Source: CALHAX01 sp039816705 (lineage in GTDB: Bacteria; Pseudomonadota; Alphaproteobacteria; Rhizobiales; CALHAX01). From it: a stretch of DNA of 9,462 bases. The translations under genes were made by a program, and so were the position numbers. The stretch spans positions 1-9,462 of the forward strand of contig JBCBXF010000125.1 in NCBI GenBank assembly GCA_039816705.1, read 5' to 3'. Of the stretch, positions 6,911 through 9,462 are shown one piece after another. Within the stretch, counting starts at the first letter, position 1, and every line of letters begins with the position of its first letter. The notes below the pieces were generated by a model that worked only from the letters and a program-made list of their open reading frames with translations, was not told the DNA's origin and made no database searches.

Positions 6911-7246
6911 ATGCCGATAACTCGAAATGCCCTGTCCGCCCTCATGATCACCGCAGGCGCTGCGTTCATCGCCACTGCAACCACAGCCACCCCGGCACAT
7001 GCCATCAAGTGCCGCGGCAACGTTCAGATCAACAAGTCGTCGCAGATCATCACCCCGTTCTGCGAGCATGAGCAGATGGCCAAGGTGGCTCGGTCTTACG
7101 GCGTCAAAACCACAGGTCGCCGCTTGCGCAACAATATCAACCACAAAGCGCGGGTTTGTGAATTCATCGGCCACGACATTCGCCTCGGGAGTGTCTGCGG
7201 TGGTCTGCGCCGCTTCGAAAACCGTGGTGGTCGCTTCAACGGCTGA
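6911..7246 (+). CDS. Small secreted four-cysteine protein, function unknown
   Basis: This encodes 111 residues. An Ala/Thr-rich signal peptide ends at AHA (residue 31), leaving a mature basic protein of about 80 residues that begins IKCRGN. Four cysteines (34, 51, 83, 96) suggest two disulfides in the periplasm. Conserved-looking blocks are KCRGNVQINKSSQIITPFCE, AKVARSYGVK and RVCEFIGHDIRL. From memory these resemble a hypothetical protein common in Rhizobiales-type bacteria, for which I know no function. The tail after C96 is rich in Gly, Arg and Asn. The ATG at 6911 was chosen because AGGAG lies 8 bases upstream and the signal peptide starts there; an earlier in-frame ATG at 6842 would add 23 charged residues ahead of it. 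The gene has its own upstream region after the terminator at 6768, and converges with the next gene. Confidence 0.82.
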   Translation: MPITRNALSALMITAGAAFIATATTATPAHAIKCRGNVQINKSSQIITPFCEHEQMAKVARSYGVKTTGRRLRNNINHKARVCEFIGHDIRLGSVCGGLRRFENRGGRFNG

Positions 7247-7247
7247 T

Positions 7248-7338
7248 CACGTGTGCCACGAAAAAGCCCGGTCGCACTTTATGGCGGCCGGGCCCCATTG
7301 AACGGGTAACCGATGCTCAGTCTGCATCGGCACACGTG
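7248..7338. repeat. 91-bp inverted-repeat element between convergent genes
   Basis: CACGTGTGCC (7248-7257) and GGCACACGTG (7329-7338) are exact reverse complements that begin one base after the stop of the plus-strand gene and end directly before the stop of the minus-strand gene. Inside are a 10-bp hairpin (7266-7293) and a 7-bp hairpin, CCGATGC (7310-7316) with GCATCGG (7324-7330). The second shares two bases with the outer arm. The region could fold as a three-way junction in RNA or a cruciform in DNA. It may be a bidirectional termination and mRNA-protection region, or a small dispersed palindromic element. Confidence 0.65.
7261..7293 (-). terminator. Intrinsic terminator of the minus-strand triple-repeat protein gene
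   Basis: Read on the minus strand, GCCCGGCCGC (7293-7284) pairs with GCGACCGGGC (7275-7266), 10 bp with one G-U pair and an 8-base loop, and is followed by TTTTT (7265-7261). It is 45 bp past the stop of the minus-strand gene. On the plus strand the hairpin has no T-tract, so termination of the convergent gene is less certain. Confidence 0.8.
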
Positions 7339-7590
7339 CTACCATTTAATATCCAAGTTGACGAAGGGCGCTCGGACTTTCACGCGCCCTTTGCCAACTT
7401 TGACACGGGTATAGGGCGCTTTGACACGCACCTTGTCGTCCACATCGACTTTTGTATACGGCGCAGAAACGTGCGTTGCAGAGGCGCGCTTCTTCTTTGT
7501 GCTGTGATGCGCCTCCGCCGGAGCAAAGCTTGTCGCCGCAAGCCCGATCGCAAGCGCAAACGCGAGAAATGTCGTCGTCGAACGTGTCAT
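7339..7590 (-). CDS. Small secreted protein with three V-x-A-P-[YF] repeats
   Basis: This encodes 83 residues. A signal peptide ends at AEA (residue 27) and is followed by a basic linker, HHSTKKKR. The rest is a threefold repeat: VSAPYTKVDV (41-50), VKAPYTRVKV (56-65) and VRAPFVNLDI (72-81), at 15-16 residue spacing. Alternating hydrophobic residues predict short beta strands, perhaps a small beta-solenoid or a surface- or polymer-binding strip. Repeats of this kind occur, as I recall, in uncharacterised exported alphaproteobacterial proteins; no function is known to me. The ATG at 7590 is preceded by GAGGAGAACCCC, a good ribosome site; extending the frame to 7653 would put 21 polar residues ahead of the signal peptide. 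The gene lies 95 bp downstream of the anti-sigma gene on the same strand, so it may be transcribed with it. Confidence 0.82.
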   Translation of the reverse strand: MTRSTTTFLAFALAIGLAATSFAPAEAHHSTKKKRASATHVSAPYTKVDVDDKVRVKAPYTRVKVGKGRVKVRAPFVNLDIKW

Positions 7591-7685
7591 GGGGTTCTCC
7601 TCGTTCGTAACGGGTGTCTCACGAACAGTCTGCCGCCCACGTCGAGATGGCAATACACCTTCTGTCGCACCTTGTGACGATCTTG

Positions 7686-8585
7686 TCAGATATCGCGCGC
7701 CGCCCTGATCTTGGTATGCGCCGCCATCGCATCGGCGAGCAATGTCGGGCCGTCGCGATGTCCGACAATGACAAAGCTCAGCCCATCCGCGCGCCAGCGA
7801 ACCACATTCATGCCGCGAAACTGGACGAGCACCGGATCCATGTCTTTTAGAGTTGTGGGCCTGAGACAGAGCGCGACAGGCGTGCCATGTCCGTCCGGCA
7901 GATAAGCGAGTTGGGCCACCGGCACGTCCTGAAATCGGAGCAGCTGCCCACGGTGGAACGTCAACGCGCGTGCTGCAAGGTCAGGGATGTGGACACTGCG
8001 CGCGAGCTTACGGGACAGGCGGTCTTCGAGCTGAATTCTCGTCGATTGGTCAGCAGCAACACCTGTGAGCGTGTCACGCGCATAAAGCGTGTGATAGTCG
8101 ACGACGCGCACCATCCATGTCGGGAGCGTCGGTTCCACGGCCGGCGCCGGTGCGCGAGCTGACGTCACCGATCCGTCCGTGGACGCACTTCGAGCGGGCA
8201 GTTTGATCGCCCCACCGCCACCGAGCACGTAGCCGACAACACCTCCAAACGTCACAAGCAGAAGTGATGCCGCGACCGCTGGTCCCCAAGTGAAGGAGCG
8301 CCGCATTCGCATTGCAGCCGCGGTGCTGGCCGGTGCGGATCGAACGGGCCTGGCATGGCGCGCATCCGCTGGCGCGACCTGCGCGCGAACCCATCGCTCA
8401 ACGTCATCAAGCCCCGACGCTGCTGGCGCTGGTACTGTTTGCAACGCGGCACCGCTCGTCTCCATGAACTGGAGCCGTGTGCGTAGTGCTCCGTCCGCAT
8501 CGAGCGCTGTCGCAACGGCGCGATGGGCATCGGCATCAAGGCGCCCATCGAGAAACGCCAGCAAATCTTCGTCGGAAGGTGTCAA
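7686..8585 (-). CDS. Membrane-anchored anti-sigma factor
   Basis: This 299-residue protein has an N-terminal cytoplasmic helical region (about 1-75, with DEDLLAFLDGRLD typical of anti-sigma domains), an Ala/Pro-rich linker, one membrane segment at about 101-121, and a C-terminal domain of about 150 residues that should be periplasmic. It would hold the adjacent ECF sigma factor inactive at the membrane until an envelope signal arrives. The zinc-binding HxxxCxxC motif of ZAS-type anti-sigma factors is absent; the only cysteine is C240. The C-terminal stretch with VPVAQLAYLPDG, PVALCLRP and MNVVRWRADGLSFVIVG resembles the sensor part of similar proteins in other alphaproteobacteria. The start is TTG at 8585, preceded by GGAGG at 8 bases. 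It overlaps the sigma stop codon as TTGA, which implies translational coupling and balanced synthesis. Confidence 0.85.
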   Translation of the reverse strand: MTPSDEDLLAFLDGRLDADAHRAVATALDADGALRTRLQFMETSGAALQTVPAPAASGLDDVERWVRAQVAPADARHARPVRSAPASTAAAMRMRRSFTWGPAVAASLLLVTFGGVVGYVLGGGGAIKLPARSASTDGSVTSARAPAPAVEPTLPTWMVRVVDYHTLYARDTLTGVAADQSTRIQLEDRLSRKLARSVHIPDLAARALTFHRGQLLRFQDVPVAQLAYLPDGHGTPVALCLRPTTLKDMDPVLVQFRGMNVVRWRADGLSFVIVGHRDGPTLLADAMAAHTKIRAARDI

Positions 8586-9151
8586 CGCGCCGTCCTCCGT
8601 CCTGTATTGCCACGCCTTTCCGCCGTTGCGTCCGTGTCCGGGCCGGTCGGCGCGCCCTGCTCAATCGCTTGACCAAGCGCGACCCGCCCACGTGCAACGC
8701 GCGATTCCAGCGTGCCCTGCGGTACCCCGAGAGCCTCAGCCGCATCGCGGTATGAATAGCCCTCGATTGCGACCAGCGTCAGCGCTGCAGCCTGATCGCG
8801 ATCCAAGGTTTTCATAAGAGACAACACATCTCGCGCATGAATCTTCCCGAGCGTGTCGCGCTCGCCGTCAAAGAGCGGCGTCACGTTGGCCATATCGGAA
8901 TGCACCCGTTTGCGGGTCGCGTCTGCCCGTCGTTGGTTTTTTGAGATCGAATCCATGATCGAAAAGAGCCAGCTGAGCTGCCGCGTACCTTTGCGAAACT
9001 GCGCCGAGCGGGCCAACGCCCGCTCACAGGTTGCCTGAAGCAGGTCATCCGCGTCGCTGGTGCTATCGGTTAGAACGAACGCAAATCGGCGCAGATGGGG
9101 CAGCGCGTCAACAAGCCCCTCGCAGAAGTCATGATCCGGTTGCGCCATCAT
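8582..9151 (-). CDS. ECF-family RNA polymerase sigma factor
   Basis: This 189-residue sigma-70 family protein has only regions 2 and 4, as expected for the extracytoplasmic-function group. Region 2 (about 14-77) contains LPHLRRFAFVLT, DADDLLQATCERAL and the promoter-melting SWLFSIMDS segment. Region 4 (about 111-162) contains LDRDQAAALTLVAIEGYSYRDAA and the DNA-recognition VPQGTLESRVARGR. A 25-residue hydrophilic tail follows. It should direct polymerase to envelope- or oxidative-stress promoters when released by the anti-sigma factor encoded downstream with a 4-bp overlap. There are two consecutive ATG codons (9151 and 9148) and neither has a visible Shine-Dalgarno sequence, so translation is probably weak or leaderless. 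It is divergent from the DUF4399 gene. The ECF subgroup and target promoter were not determined. Confidence 0.93.
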   Translation of the reverse strand: MMAQPDHDFCEGLVDALPHLRRFAFVLTDSTSDADDLLQATCERALARSAQFRKGTRQLSWLFSIMDSISKNQRRADATRKRVHSDMANVTPLFDGERDTLGKIHARDVLSLMKTLDRDQAAALTLVAIEGYSYRDAAEALGVPQGTLESRVARGRVALGQAIEQGAPTGPDTDATAERRGNTGRRTAR

Positions 9152-9233
9152 AAATTGTTACACGCCGATGGACGAAAACGGAGCATGATGTGTTGTTGAG
9201 CTGTAGCTAGTCGATATTGGGAAGGAAACATCC
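9152..9233. promoter_or_regulatory. Divergent intergenic region between ECF sigma and DUF4399 genes
   Basis: These 82 bp must hold promoters in both directions unless transcription enters from further away. The plus side ends in GGGAAGGAAACATCC, a good ribosome site for the DUF4399 gene. The minus side ends in TGTAACAATTT, with no ribosome site. I found no pair of -35/-10 boxes with acceptable spacing for either a housekeeping or an ECF sigma factor, so the region is defined by position only. Confidence 0.4.
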
Positions 9234-9462
9234 ATGAAACACCTCATTGCCGCAACCGTCTTGCTCGCTGCCGCATCGGTCGCTTCGCCAGCAGCCCTCG
9301 CAGGTGAAACGCCGGCACCGGAAGGCGCCAAGCTCTACTTCATCGGCGTCGAAGACGGTGCAACGCTCAAGAACCCTGTGACCCTTCGCTTCGGCCTCGC
9401 TGGCATGGGCGTCGCGCCCGCCGGCGTCGAAAAGGAAAACACCGGCCACCATCACCTGATCC
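9234..9462 (+). CDS. Secreted DUF4399 domain protein (3' end cut by window)
   Basis: The first 76 codons are visible and the frame is open to the window end. A clear signal peptide ends at ALA (residue 23). The mature part carries the opening of a DUF4399 domain: KLYFIGVEDGATLKNPVTLRFGL followed by GMGVAPAGVEKENTGHHHL, whose GMGVAPAG and GHHHLI elements are characteristic of this family as I know it. Family members are about 140 residues, so roughly half is missing. The function is unknown; the fold is predicted exported and the His cluster might bind metal, though that is inference. AAGGAA lies about 7 bases before the ATG. It is divergent from the ECF sigma gene, which makes it a candidate target of that factor. 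Confidence 0.88.
   Translation, partial: MKHLIAATVLLAAASVASPAALAGETPAPEGAKLYFIGVEDGATLKNPVTLRFGLAGMGVAPAGVEKENTGHHHLI

Noticed and set aside
7603..7626. 6-bp inverted repeat GTTCGT / ACGAAC upstream of the triple-repeat protein
   Set aside because: Too short and loosely spaced (12 bases) to support an operator without comparative data.

Overview
The window looks like alphaproteobacterial chromosome: GC-rich, with short secreted proteins of types common in that class, an ECF sigma/anti-sigma pair, and Shine-Dalgarno sites matching a 16S 3' end of the usual ...GGATCACCTCCTTTCT type. The genus cannot be fixed from the sequence. It reads as ordinary accessory chromosome; there is no sign of a phage, transposon, CRISPR array, tRNA or rRNA.

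Layout. Positions 1-6416 carry five genes, all on the minus strand. In transcription order they are cfa (cyclopropane-fatty-acid synthase, 5106-6416), a coniferyl-aldehyde-type aldehyde dehydrogenase (3590-5050), a small secreted protein (3156-3509), an unrecognised multi-spanning membrane protein with a cysteine-containing loop (1767-3050), and a two-domain FMN/FAD iron-sulfur oxidoreductase of the DgcA / N-methylproline demethylase type (start at 1676, running off the left edge). Gaps of 54-105 bp separate them, and only the last gap holds a clear hairpin.

The middle (6426-7338) is different. Divergent from cfa on the plus strand is a very short transcription unit: a 27-codon ORF (6612-6695) whose leader has 16 continuous bases complementary to the 16S rRNA 3' tail, followed by overlapping palindromes and a textbook rho-independent terminator (6738-6768). 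A secreted four-cysteine protein (6911-7246) follows on the same strand. It converges with a small secreted triple-repeat protein on the minus strand (7339-7590). The 92 bp between their stop codons are almost exactly bracketed by a perfect 10-bp inverted repeat enclosing two further hairpins, one of which serves as the minus-strand terminator.

The right end (7686-9462) holds an ECF sigma factor and its membrane anti-sigma factor on the minus strand, overlapping by 4 bp at a TTG start. Divergent from them is the beginning of a secreted DUF4399 protein (9234 to the edge). The simplest reading of this end is an envelope-stress regulatory unit next to possible targets. The cfa and aldehyde dehydrogenase genes could belong to a lipid or aldehyde stress response, but no sigma-specific promoter motif linking them was found. 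The item most worth a second look is the 6596-6768 small transcription unit.
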